This document shows positions 31,880-41,945 of a stretch of DNA of 64,000 nucleotides, piece after piece. How positions within the stretch are numbered: position 1 is the first letter of the stretch; the number at the start of each line of letters is the position of its first letter. This DNA is from Deltaproteobacteria bacterium (lineage in GTDB: Bacteria; Myxococcota_A; UBA796; UBA2385): positions 1 through 64,000 of the forward strand of contig JAEUKK010000139.1 in assembly GCA_016792625.1 (NCBI GenBank). The letters run 5' to 3'. The notes under the pieces are model-generated. The model saw only the letters and a list, made by a program, of their open reading frames with translations, ran no database searches and was not told the DNA's origin. Position numbers and translations under genes: made by a program.

Positions 31880-31908
31880 AGCGTAGCCGGCGCGTGGGCG
31901 TAACTCAA
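31880..31908 (-). promoter_or_regulatory. Candidate promoter of the DUF1592-DUF1552 operon
   Basis: On the minus strand TTGAGT (31908-31903) is followed after exactly 17 bp by TACGCT (31885-31880), about 17 bp before the ATG at 31863. The -35 box lies within the palindrome at 31900-31919. Confidence 0.4.
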
Positions 31909-31919
31909 GCCTGAGTCAC
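31900..31919. promoter_or_regulatory. Palindrome in the divergent DUF1592 / ABC-F promoter region
   Basis: GTAACTCA (31900-31907) and TGAGTCAC (31912-31919) form an 8 bp inverted repeat with one mismatch and a 4 bp spacer. The site sits between divergent genes and overlaps the candidate -35 box for the DUF1592 operon, so it looks like a repressor site. Confidence 0.4.
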
Positions 31920-32040
31920 GCTCTGCGGCCGCGGCATTGTCCCCGGAGCGTCGCTTGAGCCCCCGGCGGCGGCCGGCTAGCGCCCCGGCCGGCGCGCGCC
32001 GCGCCCCTCCGCCCCCTGATGCTGCTCCCCCGAGGCGCCC

Positions 32041-34008
<1,968 letters not shown>

Positions 34009-34054
34009 CGGAGCCGGCGCCCGCGCCCCGGACCCGGAGGGGGCGCGCAGCGCC

Positions 34055-34073
34055 GCCGCCGCCCCGCGGCGGC
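34055..34073. terminator. GC hairpin between convergent ABC-F and lipoprotein genes
   Basis: GCCGCCGC (34055-34062) and GCGGCGGC (34066-34073) make a perfect 8 bp stem with a CCC loop, 47 bp after the ABC-F stop, in a 178 bp convergent gap that holds no gene. No T-tract is present. Confidence 0.4.
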
Positions 34074-34186
34074 CCAGCGGGGCGGGCGGCGATCCCGCCG
34101 CAGGCGGAGCGCCGCCCGGGGCCCCGGCGCCGCCCGGAGGGGCCGGCCAGGCGCCCGATTGTCGCGGCCGCGCGTTCAGCCCGCGC

Positions 34187-34867
34187 TCAAGTGTCTTCGG
34201 GGTCGCAGTCGGCGCGCAGGGTGAAGGGCGCCTCTTCGCCGAACTCGCCCTCGACCACGACCACATAGCGGGCGGGCTCGTTGTTCCAGATCGAGACGCT
34301 GCCGCCGCCCGCGCCGATGTCGCCCTCACACTCGATGATGCTGACCCCGCTGCGCACGCAGGAGTCAGAGAAGCTCCAATACATCGCGAACAGATCGAGG
34401 TCTTCGCAGGGCGAGTCGAGCGTGATGGTCACAAAACCGGTGCCGGGGTGCAGGAACTCGAACATGCGCTCGGGGCCCTGGTAGCTCTCGGTGCCGACCA
34501 CCTCGCAGCCCCACACGCTGGAGTAGTCGCGCCCGTCGAGGTTGCTGGTGCCGCCGGTGGTCACCGCGGTGAGCGCGCCGCCGCAGCTCAGCGTGTCGGT
34601 GATGCAGTTGGACGCGTCGTAGTCGACGGGCGCCGGCGGGTCGTCGCAGTCGGGATCAACGTCGCTGTCGGCGTCTGCATCGGCGTCGCTGTCGGCGTCG
34701 GCGTCACCTTCACCCCCGCCGTCGCCCGAGCCGCCGTCGCCGCCCCCATCGCTGCCGCCGTCGCCGCCCTCACCTTCGCCGGCCGAGTCTTTGCCGTTGA
34801 ACCAGCCGCAGCCGATGAGCAAGAGCAGGGGGAGGGTGCGCAGGGCGCGGGCGGCGGCGGGGTTCAT
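34187..34867 (-). CDS. Lipoprotein with Asp/Gly tether, unknown function
   Basis: 226 residues. Lipobox LIGC (Cys20) is followed by a GDGG-rich stretch and a run of alternating Asp with Ala or Ser (about 55-72). The globular part (about 80-226) contains six or more cysteines and beta-strands such as MFEFLHPGTGFVTITL and CEDLDLFAMYW, and ends ARYVVVVEGEFGEEAPFTLRAD; this layout resembles pre-peptidase C-terminal (PPC) beta-sandwich domains, including the DLDLF motif. Surface or periplasmic location is expected. Single-gene unit. Confidence 0.65.
   Translation of the reverse strand: MNPAAARALRTLPLLLLIGCGWFNGKDSAGEGEGGDGGSDGGGDGGSGDGGGEGDADADSDADADADSDVDPDCDDPPAPVDYDASNCITDTLSCGGALTAVTTGGTSNLDGRDYSSVWGCEVVGTESYQGPERMFEFLHPGTGFVTITLDSPCEDLDLFAMYWSFSDSCVRSGVSIIECEGDIGAGGGSVSIWNNEPARYVVVVEGEFGEEAPFTLRADCDPEDT
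34661..34705 (-). repeat. Low-complexity GTCGGC repeat in the lipoprotein tether
   Basis: About seven imperfect 6 bp units alternate GTCGGC and GTCGCT on the plus strand and encode the Asp-Ala/Asp-Ser linker. Such tracts can change length by slippage. Confidence 0.55.
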
Positions 34868-34924
34868 CGGGGCTCCTCGGGCGACGGCCCAGGGTAGCCG
34901 GCCCGGCCTCGCCCGTCGCGCCGC

Positions 34925-35533
34925 TCAGAGGCGGCCCATCACGAGGTAGCCCGCCACGGCGAAGACCTCGCGCAAGGCGCCCCGCACGCGCACCACGAAG
35001 CGCGGTCGGCTGCCCGCGGCGTCGACATGGGCGTAGTGGCGGGCAAAGACGCGGCGCGCGCGGAAGGTATGGTAGGCGTCGGTGACCACGAGCACCCGGG
35101 CGTGGGGCAGGCCCTCGGCCGCGAGCAGATCAGCGGAGCGGGCGGCGTTCTCTTCGGTCGAGGTGCTGTTCGCCTCGAGCACCACCGCGGTGGGCGGCAG
35201 GCCGCGCTCGAGCGCGTAGGTCGCCGCCGCCTCGGCCTCAGACGGCGGGAAGGTGCCGATACCCCCGGTGAAAATGACGCGGGGCGCGCGGCCCTCGGCG
35301 TAGAGCTGCAGCGCGTGGTCGACACGTCGGCGCAGGGCCAAGGAGGGCTGGCCGTCGGGGCCCACCCGGCAGCCCGCGACGATGATGGCGTCGTAGCGGG
35401 CGCCTTCGGGCAGCGGGCCGAGGCCGCGATCCAATACGAGCGCCGCGCTGAGCAGGGTCAGCGCGGCGAGCAAGGGGATGAGGAGCAGGGCGGTGAGCAC
35501 GGGGGACCGGTGGGCACGGGACAGCGGCGGCAT
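34925..35533 (-). CDS. YdcF/SanA-like DUF218 membrane protein
   Basis: 202 residues from the ATG at 35533 with GGAGG upstream; the frame stays open further. One N-terminal membrane helix (about 10-35) precedes a DUF218 domain: YDAIIVAGCRVGPDGQPS, LALRRRVDHALQLYAEGRA, VIFTGGIG, SEAEAAATYALERGLP, LEANSTSTEENAARSADLL, VLVVTDAYHTFRAR. This is the SanA/YdcF family, linked to envelope integrity and peptidoglycan precursor handling. The domain probably faces the periplasm. The flagellin gene lies 127 bp upstream on the same strand. Confidence 0.83.
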   Translation of the reverse strand: MPPLSRAHRSPVLTALLLIPLLAALTLLSAALVLDRGLGPLPEGARYDAIIVAGCRVGPDGQPSLALRRRVDHALQLYAEGRAPRVIFTGGIGTFPPSEAEAAATYALERGLPPTAVVLEANSTSTEENAARSADLLAAEGLPHARVLVVTDAYHTFRARRVFARHYAHVDAAGSRPRFVVRVRGALREVFAVAGYLVMGRL

Positions 35534-35660
35534 CGGGCTTTTGACCTCCGCCCCGCCGGACAGCAAGGGTCGTGCCGCCGGCGGCGCTCCGCCTCGCTCG
35601 CGCTCGACCAGGGCCGCCCCGGCCGCGCCGGCAGGAGCTGATGCGCCCGCCTGGCGCCGT

Positions 35661-36476
35661 TTAGGCCAAGAGCCGGAAGATGCCCTCGTGCAGCTGGCGG
35701 GCCTGGACGAGGGCCGCCGCGCTGGCCTGGACCTGGAGCTGCCCACGGGCGAGCACGACGGCCTCCATCGCGATGTCGGCGTCGAGGATGGTGGCCTCGG
35801 CGGCGGTCAGGGCGGCGGTGTAGGTCTCTTCGAAGCGGAAGCTGGCCTCGAGGCGGTTGATCGTGGCGCCGAGCACGCTGCGCACGCTGTTGACGCTGCC
35901 GAGCGCCACGTCGAGGGTGTCGAGCACCCCGCGCGCCTCGCCCTCGGTGCCCACGGTGAAGCTGAGCGCCGAGAGCCCGAGGCCGCTGACCGTGAGGTCG
36001 GCCAGCTCGAGATCGACCTTGTGGTTGTCGCCTTGGTCTTTGCCGACCTGGACGCTGAGCGCGTTGACGCTGCCGTTGGCGAGCTGGATCTCGTTGAACT
36101 TCGTGCTCTGGGCCACCCGGCCGATCTCCGAGCGCAGGCCCAGGAACTCGTCGTTGAGGAAGCTGCGCTGGGTGTCGTCCAGCACGCCGTTCGCGCTCTG
36201 CACCGCCAGCTCGCGCATGCGCTGCAGCATGTCGGTGACCGTGCCCGCCGCCGCGTCGAGGGTGTCGGTCAGGGCGATGGCGTTGAGGTGGTTGCGCATC
36301 GCCATGCGCGTGCTGCTGGTCGCGGTCTCGAGGTTGGTGGCGTAGCCCAGGCCCGCGGCGTCGTGCGCGGCCATGGACACACGTTTGCCCGAAGACAGCC
36401 GGTTGAGGCTGACCTGCAGCGACTTGAGCGCACGGCTGGCGTCAAAACCGATCTGGTCGATGGTGCCGAGCGACAT
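35661..36476 (-). CDS. fliC: Short flagellin
   Basis: 271 residues from the ATG at 36476, with GGAGG upstream. The N-terminal helical domain is standard flagellin (LKSLQVSLNRLSSGKRV, DAAGLGYATNLE, TVTDMLQRMRELAVQSANG, RSFLNDEFLGLRSEI) and the C-terminal D0/D1 helices are present (INRLEASFRFEETYTAALTA and DADIAMEAVVLARGQLQVQA). The variable D2/D3 part is almost absent, so the filament surface should be smooth. No other flagellar gene is in the window. The 507 bp upstream shows no clear sigma-28 or sigma-54 site. Confidence 0.9.
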   Translation of the reverse strand: MSLGTIDQIGFDASRALKSLQVSLNRLSSGKRVSMAAHDAAGLGYATNLETATSSTRMAMRNHLNAIALTDTLDAAAGTVTDMLQRMRELAVQSANGVLDDTQRSFLNDEFLGLRSEIGRVAQSTKFNEIQLANGSVNALSVQVGKDQGDNHKVDLELADLTVSGLGLSALSFTVGTEGEARGVLDTLDVALGSVNSVRSVLGATINRLEASFRFEETYTAALTAAEATILDADIAMEAVVLARGQLQVQASAAALVQARQLHEGIFRLLA

Positions 36477-36983
36477 GTGGAGCCCTCCGCCTGCGTGCGG
36501 GCCCGAGCGTAGCCCATGCGGGGTGTGGAGGCTGGCCTCGCTGGGCTGCAGTCCGCCGCGAGGGCCGGCCGCTGGGCCGCGCGCCGGGCGACGGCGAGGC
36601 GCTCCGCGGCTGTATACGGGATGTTCCCCGAGATGGAGCGCGTGCCGGACGTTGATCCCGCGGGGTGCGCAGGGCGCTTCGCGGCCGGTCCACCCCTGCG
36701 GGCGCCGGGCGTGGTAGAAGAGCGCGGCCCGAAGAGGGGCCTCCGCCTGCGCCCGCGGGGGTGCAGGGTCGGCGGTGATGCCCTTGCTGGCGGTGTTTTG
36801 GTGTGGTGACGCGGCGCGGTCGGCGCGCTGACCGGCGGTGGTCGCGGCCGCCATCCGCGTGGACGCGCGACGCCGCACCGCAGCCGCCGCGCACGGCTCC
36901 TTCGAGCCGCCGCCGCTCCTCCGTCCTGCTCCTCCCGCTGCTCCTCCGGTCCTCCGCTCAGCTCGAGCCCCTCCCTCCTCGAG
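36477..36983. other. Divergent intergenic region (507 bp), no gene
   Basis: It separates the flagellin gene from the zinc-finger/globin operon. It includes an AT-richer spot with GTATAC and the inverted repeat GGGA-TGT-TCCC (36618-36628), a GGTGTTTTGGTGTGG patch at about 36791-36805, and a long pyrimidine-rich tract with repeated CTCCT at about 36915-36980 that precedes the zinc-finger gene. I could not identify firm promoter hexamers. Confidence 0.4.
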
Positions 36984-38894
36984 ATGGTGTCCATGAGCTT
37001 CAAGCCGCGTTGCCCGAAGTGCTTCTCCCTGAACCTCGACATGGAGCACGACCAGCGGGCCTTCCTCGGGGGCGGCCGACACCAGGTGCTGCTGCACTGC
37101 TACAAGTGCGGCATGGTCATCTACGGCGAGGACAAGATCAAGGAGGAGGTCCAGCGTCAGTTCGAGGAGTGGGAGAAAGAGCAGCGAGAGTCTGCTGGTC
37201 GTCGTTCTGGGAAAGCAGCGCCCGCGCCGGCCAAGAAGCCCGCACCGGCAGCCCCGCCCGCGCCCGCCCGCCCGCGCCCGGTCCAGCCCATCTCGCCCTT
37301 CCCCATCTCTGACCCGAGCCTGATGTCCGAGGGTGACGACGAGGACGACGTGCTGGACGCGCGTCCCGCCCCCGCCGAGCGCCCGCGCAAGGCCACGCGC
37401 GACGAGGAGGCCCCCAAGCCCGAGCGGAAGCGTGAGGAGCGGGCCGAGGACGCCAAGCCCGCCCGCCCGGCCAAGGCAGAGCCCGCCCCGAAGGCCGAGA
37501 GAGCCGAGAAGCCCGAGCGGGCAGAGAAGCCGGCCAAGGTCGAGAAGGTCGCCGCGGCCGAGGTCGCTGAGAAAGCCGAGAAGGCCGACAAGAAGCCCGC
37601 GCCCCGGCGCGAGGCGGCGCCTGCGGTCGAGGTCGAGCCGCTGGCCGCGGCGGCGGGCGTCGACCCGAACGACCCCCGCCTTGAGCGCCTCAAAGACAAG
37701 CCGCTGCCCGCCTTTTTGCGCGACCGCGAGGCCCGCCGCGCCGCCCGTTTGGCCCGCCAGGCCGCCGAGGGCGATGGGGCTGGGCCTGCGGGCGAGGTGA
37801 GCGCCGAGGTGGGCCCCGCCGCCGAGGCCGCGGAGCCCGCCGCGCTGAGCTCGGCCGTCGAGGCGCCCGCGGATGGGGCCACCGCTGAAGTTGGCGCCGC
37901 TGAGGTCGGCGCTGCTGAGGTCGGCGCCGCTGAAGTGGGGGTTGTGGAGCTTGTCTCTGCTGAGGCCGCGGTCGCTGCGCCGGTCGCCGCCGCTGGGGGC
38001 GCCGCGGAGGGGGTGGCCTCTGCGCCGGCCTCTATTGAGGATACCTCTGCCGAGCTTGGCGTCGTTGACGTTGTCTTCGCTGCGCCGGTCGCGGCTGCGC
38101 CCCCGGCGGAGGAGGCGCTCGTGGTCGCCCCCGAAGCGCAAGCGGCCGAGCAGGTCGATGCGCGCGACGAGGCGGTCGCGCCTGCGGTCGACGCGGTCGA
38201 GGGCGCGCCGGTGGAGCTGGTCGGTGGGGACGCGCAGGCCAGCAGCGCCGTCGTCCCGACGGAGCCGGTCATGGTGTCGTCTGCGGTGTCGGTCCCGGTG
38301 TCGGTCATCGCAGCGGACCCGACGCCCGCGGAGGTGGCGGTCGACAGCGCGCCCGTGGAGCCCGCGCCCGCCGCGACGGCTGCGCCCGATGCCTCCGATA
38401 CCTCCGATGCCTCCGATGCGCCCGATGCCTCGGCCACCGACGTGGTCGAGGATGCTCCGGCCGAAGGTGAGGTGGCTGTGTCCGCGCCGGAGCCCAGCAC
38501 GGGCGCGGAGGCCCCCGCCGCCCGCCCTCGGCGCGCGAAGGCCAGCAAGGCCGCGGTCGAGGGCGAAGCCGAGGCCGCCCCGGCGGAGAAGAAGCCCAAG
38601 GCGGCGAAGGCCCCCAGCGCGCCCAAGGTCGCCGCGCCCAAGCCGGCGGTCGAAGAGCCCACCGGCGCGCTGGTGGACGACGCCGAGGATGACGACGAGG
38701 ACGATGGTCCCGCGATCTACCTGGTCGACGGCAGCCTCAAGTGCCGCTGGTCGGGCTGCGAGAACCCCGTGCGCCCGAACTCGAAGTACTGCTCGCGCAA
38801 CTGCAGCAACAAGAACGCGCGCGCGCGCCACGCCCGGCGTCGGAAGAAGGAGCGCCCGGCCGGTGAGGCCGAGGCGGGGGTGGTCGAGGCGTGA
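36984..38894 (+). CDS. Double zinc-finger protein with long disordered middle
   Basis: 636 residues from ATG 36984 (ATG 36993 is equally possible; neither has a strong ribosome site). Residues 8-55 hold a zinc ribbon-like pair CPKC and CYKC. Residues about 60-580 are low complexity, rich in Ala, Glu, Pro, Lys and Val, including three exact-length EVGAA units (37887-37931) and an ASDTSDASDAPDAS run. The C-terminus has a second finger (CRWSGCENP, then KYCSRNC) followed by a basic SNKNARARHARRRKK helix, like the basic C-terminus of CGNR-type DNA/RNA-binding fingers. A nucleic-acid-binding regulator is likely. Its stop overlaps the GTG of the globin gene (GTGA). Confidence 0.7.
   Translation: MVSMSFKPRCPKCFSLNLDMEHDQRAFLGGGRHQVLLHCYKCGMVIYGEDKIKEEVQRQFEEWEKEQRESAGRRSGKAAPAPAKKPAPAAPPAPARPRPVQPISPFPISDPSLMSEGDDEDDVLDARPAPAERPRKATRDEEAPKPERKREERAEDAKPARPAKAEPAPKAERAEKPERAEKPAKVEKVAAAEVAEKAEKADKKPAPRREAAPAVEVEPLAAAAGVDPNDPRLERLKDKPLPAFLRDREARRAARLARQAAEGDGAGPAGEVSAEVGPAAEAAEPAALSSAVEAPADGATAEVGAAEVGAAEVGAAEVGVVELVSAEAAVAAPVAAAGGAAEGVASAPASIEDTSAELGVVDVVFAAPVAAAPPAEEALVVAPEAQAAEQVDARDEAVAPAVDAVEGAPVELVGGDAQASSAVVPTEPVMVSSAVSVPVSVIAADPTPAEVAVDSAPVEPAPAATAAPDASDTSDASDAPDASATDVVEDAPAEGEVAVSAPEPSTGAEAPAARPRRAKASKAAVEGEAEAAPAEKKPKAAKAPSAPKVAAPKPAVEEPTGALVDDAEDDDEDDGPAIYLVDGSLKCRWSGCENPVRPNSKYCSRNCSNKNARARHARRRKKERPAGEAEAGVVEA
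37887..37931 (+). repeat. Three 15 bp tandem units in the zinc-finger gene
   Basis: Units start at 37887, 37902 and 37917 and each encodes Glu-Val-Gly-Ala-Ala; a partial fourth follows. DNA identity between units is about 13 of 15 bases. Confidence 0.65.
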
Positions 38895-39280
38895 GCGAGC
38901 AGCAGACCGCGTACGCGCTGCTCGGCGGGGAACAGCCCCTGCAGCGCATCGTCGCCCGCTTCTACGCCCAGATGAGCGCTGAGCCGCGCTTCGCGGCCCT
39001 GCGCCACACCCACGCCGGCCCGCTGGACCGGGCCGAGCAGCGCCTGTTCATGTTCTTGTCGGGGCGCTTGGGCGGGCCCGACCTGTACATTGAGGCCTTC
39101 GGGCACCCCCGTCTGCGCATGCGCCACCTGCCCTTCGCGATTGGGCCGACCGAGCGTGACCAGTGGGTGCAGTGCATGGACGAGGCGATGCGCGCCGAGG
39201 GCGTGGAAGAGGCCCTGCGCGCCGCGTTGACCGAGTTCTTCACCGCGGTGGCCGCGCAGATGCAGAACCGCGAGGCCTGA
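38891..39280 (+). CDS. Truncated haemoglobin (group II-like)
   Basis: 129 residues from a GTG that overlaps the previous stop. Globin landmarks are the B-helix VARFYAQM (Tyr25 a candidate B10 distal residue), SGRLGGPDLYIEAFG, the proximal haem ligand His79 in RMRHLPFAIG, and Trp92 at the G8 position typical of group II truncated globins. Such proteins bind O2 or NO and take part in NO detoxification or redox chemistry. Coupled translation with a zinc-finger protein is unusual and suggests that the two act together. Confidence 0.88.
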   Translation: MSEQQTAYALLGGEQPLQRIVARFYAQMSAEPRFAALRHTHAGPLDRAEQRLFMFLSGRLGGPDLYIEAFGHPRLRMRHLPFAIGPTERDQWVQCMDEAMRAEGVEEALRAALTEFFTAVAAQMQNREA

Positions 39281-39335
39281 GCGCCGGCCCTTGCTAATGC
39301 GACTGTGTAGCACTACGCTGCGGCGGGAGGGGCCG

Positions 39336-41945
39336 ATGGTGCTGCGTGGAGAGCGGGCGCGGCGCGCCGCGGTGCGGGCGCTGCTGCCCTGCGCGCTGCT
39401 CGGCGCGGGCTTCGGCGGGACCGGGGCCAAGGCCGCGCCCCCTGAGGTGCCGGCCGCCCCGGTGGCGCCGGCGGGTCAGCGGGGCCCGGTCGCTGACCCT
39501 GCTTTGGCCGCCCCTGTCGCGCCGCCGGCGGTGGTGCTCGGCGACGCGCCCCCGCGCCTGCGGGCCCTCCCCGCGGTCATCCCGCCGCCAGGTGAAGAGA
39601 CCCCTGCCCACATTGATGTGCTGGTCGTTGTTTCGGTCGATGGTAAGGTCGAGGGCTTCACGCCGCTCGCCCCCCTGAGCCCGGCGCTGCGGGCGGCGGT
39701 GGGCGCTGCGCTCGCCGGCGCCGCCCTCGACCCGGCCCTGCGCGCGGGCGCCCCCGTGCCCAGCCCGGCCCAGCTGCGGCTGGTGGTCGGCGGGCCCGCT
39801 GCGCCGGTCGCCGTCGAGGCCCCGCCGCCTTCGGCCCCCGATGACGTGGGCGAGTCCATCGAGGTGGTGGCGGGTGCGGCCCCCGAGCCCTCGCGGGGCG
39901 CCTATGACGTCAACATTGACGTGCACGACAGCCTCGCGGTGCCCACGCTGAACTCTGCTGACGTGCTGACCTTGGCCCCGGCGGTCTTCTTGGTGCGGAC
40001 GGGCAGCGACGCCCACCCCGAGCAGATCTTCCTGCGCGGCTTTGACGCCCGGCACGGCCAAGACATCGCGTTTAGCGTGGATGGGCTGCCGCTGAACCAG
40101 GTGGGCAACCCGCACGGCCACGGCCTCGTTGACCTTCACAGCATCATCCCCGAGGTGATCAGCACCATGCGGGTGATGGAGGGGCCTTTTGACCCCGCCC
40201 AGGGCGATTTTGCGGTGGCCGGCAGCGCCCGCTTCTCGCTCGGCCTGCCCGAGCCCGGGCTGATGTTGCGCACCCAAGTCGGAAGTTTCGGTACCCGCCG
40301 CGGGGTGGTCGGCTGGCGCCACCGCGAAGAGGCGGGCACGTTTGTCGCCGGCGAGGTCTTCCGCACCGACGGCTATGGCCAGAACCGGGCGGCCCAGCGG
40401 GGCAGCCTCATCGCCCGCCTCGAGCGCGACGCGGGCAGCCCGACCCTGCACGCGATGGCCGGGCTCTATGGCACCGACTACGAGCACGCCGGCGTCATCC
40501 GCCGCGTGGACGTCGAGCAGGGGCGCCTCGGGCTCTATGACACCCAAGACCCGGCCCAGGGCGGTCGGGGCACCCAGACCTTCCTCGCGCTCGGCGTGCA
40601 CAGCGATGACCCCGGGCTGCGCTGGTCCTTGGATGGGGGTCTGGCTCAACGGACCATGGGGCTGCGGGATAACTTTACCGGCTACCTTCTCGACGACCGT
40701 CGACCGGGTGAGAGCGACCACGAGCAGCGCGGCGATCTAATGAGCTTTCGATACGCCGGGCGCACGGCCTCGGTCGAGGGGCGCGCCGAGGGCCGCAAGG
40801 TCGGCGAGCGGGTCGAGGGCGTGGTGCGGGCCGGCGCCTATGGCCGCAGCGATGACGTCGACGCGAGCGCCCGGCGGCTGCGGGCGGTGGACGACCGCGC
40901 CTACCGCACCGAGTCTGACTACAGCCTGCAGCAGACCAACGTCGCGCTGTTCGGTGAGGGGGAGCTGCAGCTGCAGCAGCGCCTGCAGCTGCGCGCGGGC
41001 CTGCGGGCCGAGTCTTTTCAGTACGATCTGCTCGACCGCTGCGCGGCCAAGGACGGCTGGTTCCCCGGCGTCGAGCAGGACGACGTCAACTGCCCCGATG
41101 AGGACCGCAGCGGCGTCATCGCCCGGGCCCAGGACCGCCAGGCGCGGGCCATGGGCCTCGCCCCGCGCGGGGGCCTCGCGTTCAAGATCAACGACGCACA
41201 CGCGATCTCGGCGGCGGGCGGCAAGGGCATCCGCAGCCTTGAGGCCGCGGCGCTCTCGGCGGGCGAGGAGGCCGGCTTCGGCAGCCTGCGCGCCGCCGAG
41301 GCGGCCTGGGTCTGGACCCACCTGGGCGCGGCGTGGGACGGGGTGCACCGCTTGGTCGGCTTCACCACCGAGGTCGACCGGGACCTCGTCTTTGATGAGG
41401 AGCAGGCGGCGAACGTGGTGGCGGGAGAGACCCGGCGCGTGGGCGCCCTGCTGGACAGCGAGGTGCAGGTGGGCGGCCTGTCTGCGCGCAGCTCTGCCAC
41501 GTGGACCCGGGCCGTCTTCGGCGAGCTGCCGCCGGTCTATACCTATTACCATTCGGATCGGCAGGAGGGCATGCTCATCCCCTACGTGCCCCCCTGGGTG
41601 GTGCACAGCAACCTGCGCTACACCTGGGCGGCGGGCCGCGCCGAGCTGGGGCACGGGATGGGTTTTGCCTGGATCTCGAAGCGGCCGCTGCCCCAGTCCG
41701 AGTGGAGCGAGCCCATCTTCACCGTCGACCTGAGCAGCGAGCTGCGGCTGGGCGCGGTGGAGCTGGGCCTGAGCTGCGACAACGTGCTGAACCGGCGCTA
41801 CGCGCTGGCCGAGTACAACTACGCGAGCTGGTTCCCCGCGGTGAGCGGCGAGCCCTTCCCCACCCGCACGCCCGAACGCCACATCTCGCCGGGGGCGCCG
41901 CGCAGCTTCATGCTCAGCCTGACCGTCTACCCGGAGGCGCTGTGA
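39336..41945 (+). CDS. TonB-dependent receptor with N-terminal TonB_C-like domain
   Basis: 869 residues from the ATG at 39336, chosen because GGAGGGG lies 5 bp upstream and a signal peptide (about 1-33) follows; the frame is open 15 codons further. A Pro/Ala linker leads to a TonB_C-like domain (about 91-152: HIDVLVVVSVDGKVEGF, LRAAVGAALAGAALDPAL). A TonB-box-like ESIEVVAG is at about 173-180, then a plug (about 195-310: LTLAPAVFLVRTGSDAHPEQI, FSVDGLPLNQ, VMEGPFDPAQGDFAVAG) and the barrel, ending in a typical C-terminal beta-strand. The next gene, a lipoprotein, overlaps by 4 bp. The substrate is unknown. Confidence 0.87.
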   Translation: MVLRGERARRAAVRALLPCALLGAGFGGTGAKAAPPEVPAAPVAPAGQRGPVADPALAAPVAPPAVVLGDAPPRLRALPAVIPPPGEETPAHIDVLVVVSVDGKVEGFTPLAPLSPALRAAVGAALAGAALDPALRAGAPVPSPAQLRLVVGGPAAPVAVEAPPPSAPDDVGESIEVVAGAAPEPSRGAYDVNIDVHDSLAVPTLNSADVLTLAPAVFLVRTGSDAHPEQIFLRGFDARHGQDIAFSVDGLPLNQVGNPHGHGLVDLHSIIPEVISTMRVMEGPFDPAQGDFAVAGSARFSLGLPEPGLMLRTQVGSFGTRRGVVGWRHREEAGTFVAGEVFRTDGYGQNRAAQRGSLIARLERDAGSPTLHAMAGLYGTDYEHAGVIRRVDVEQGRLGLYDTQDPAQGGRGTQTFLALGVHSDDPGLRWSLDGGLAQRTMGLRDNFTGYLLDDRRPGESDHEQRGDLMSFRYAGRTASVEGRAEGRKVGERVEGVVRAGAYGRSDDVDASARRLRAVDDRAYRTESDYSLQQTNVALFGEGELQLQQRLQLRAGLRAESFQYDLLDRCAAKDGWFPGVEQDDVNCPDEDRSGVIARAQDRQARAMGLAPRGGLAFKINDAHAISAAGGKGIRSLEAAALSAGEEAGFGSLRAAEAAWVWTHLGAAWDGVHRLVGFTTEVDRDLVFDEEQAANVVAGETRRVGALLDSEVQVGGLSARSSATWTRAVFGELPPVYTYYHSDRQEGMLIPYVPPWVVHSNLRYTWAAGRAELGHGMGFAWISKRPLPQSEWSEPIFTVDLSSELRLGAVELGLSCDNVLNRRYALAEYNYASWFPAVSGEPFPTRTPERHISPGAPRSFMLSLTVYPEAL

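Noticed and set aside
36803..37312. A 169-residue plus-strand ORF overlapping the start of the zinc-finger gene.
   Set aside because: It is out of frame with the zinc-finger gene, Arg/Pro-rich and has no ribosome site.
41501..41941. N-terminal extension of the receptor-associated lipoprotein frame.
   Set aside because: This part lies inside the receptor gene in another frame; the GTG at 41942 has a ribosome site and gives a clean lipobox.
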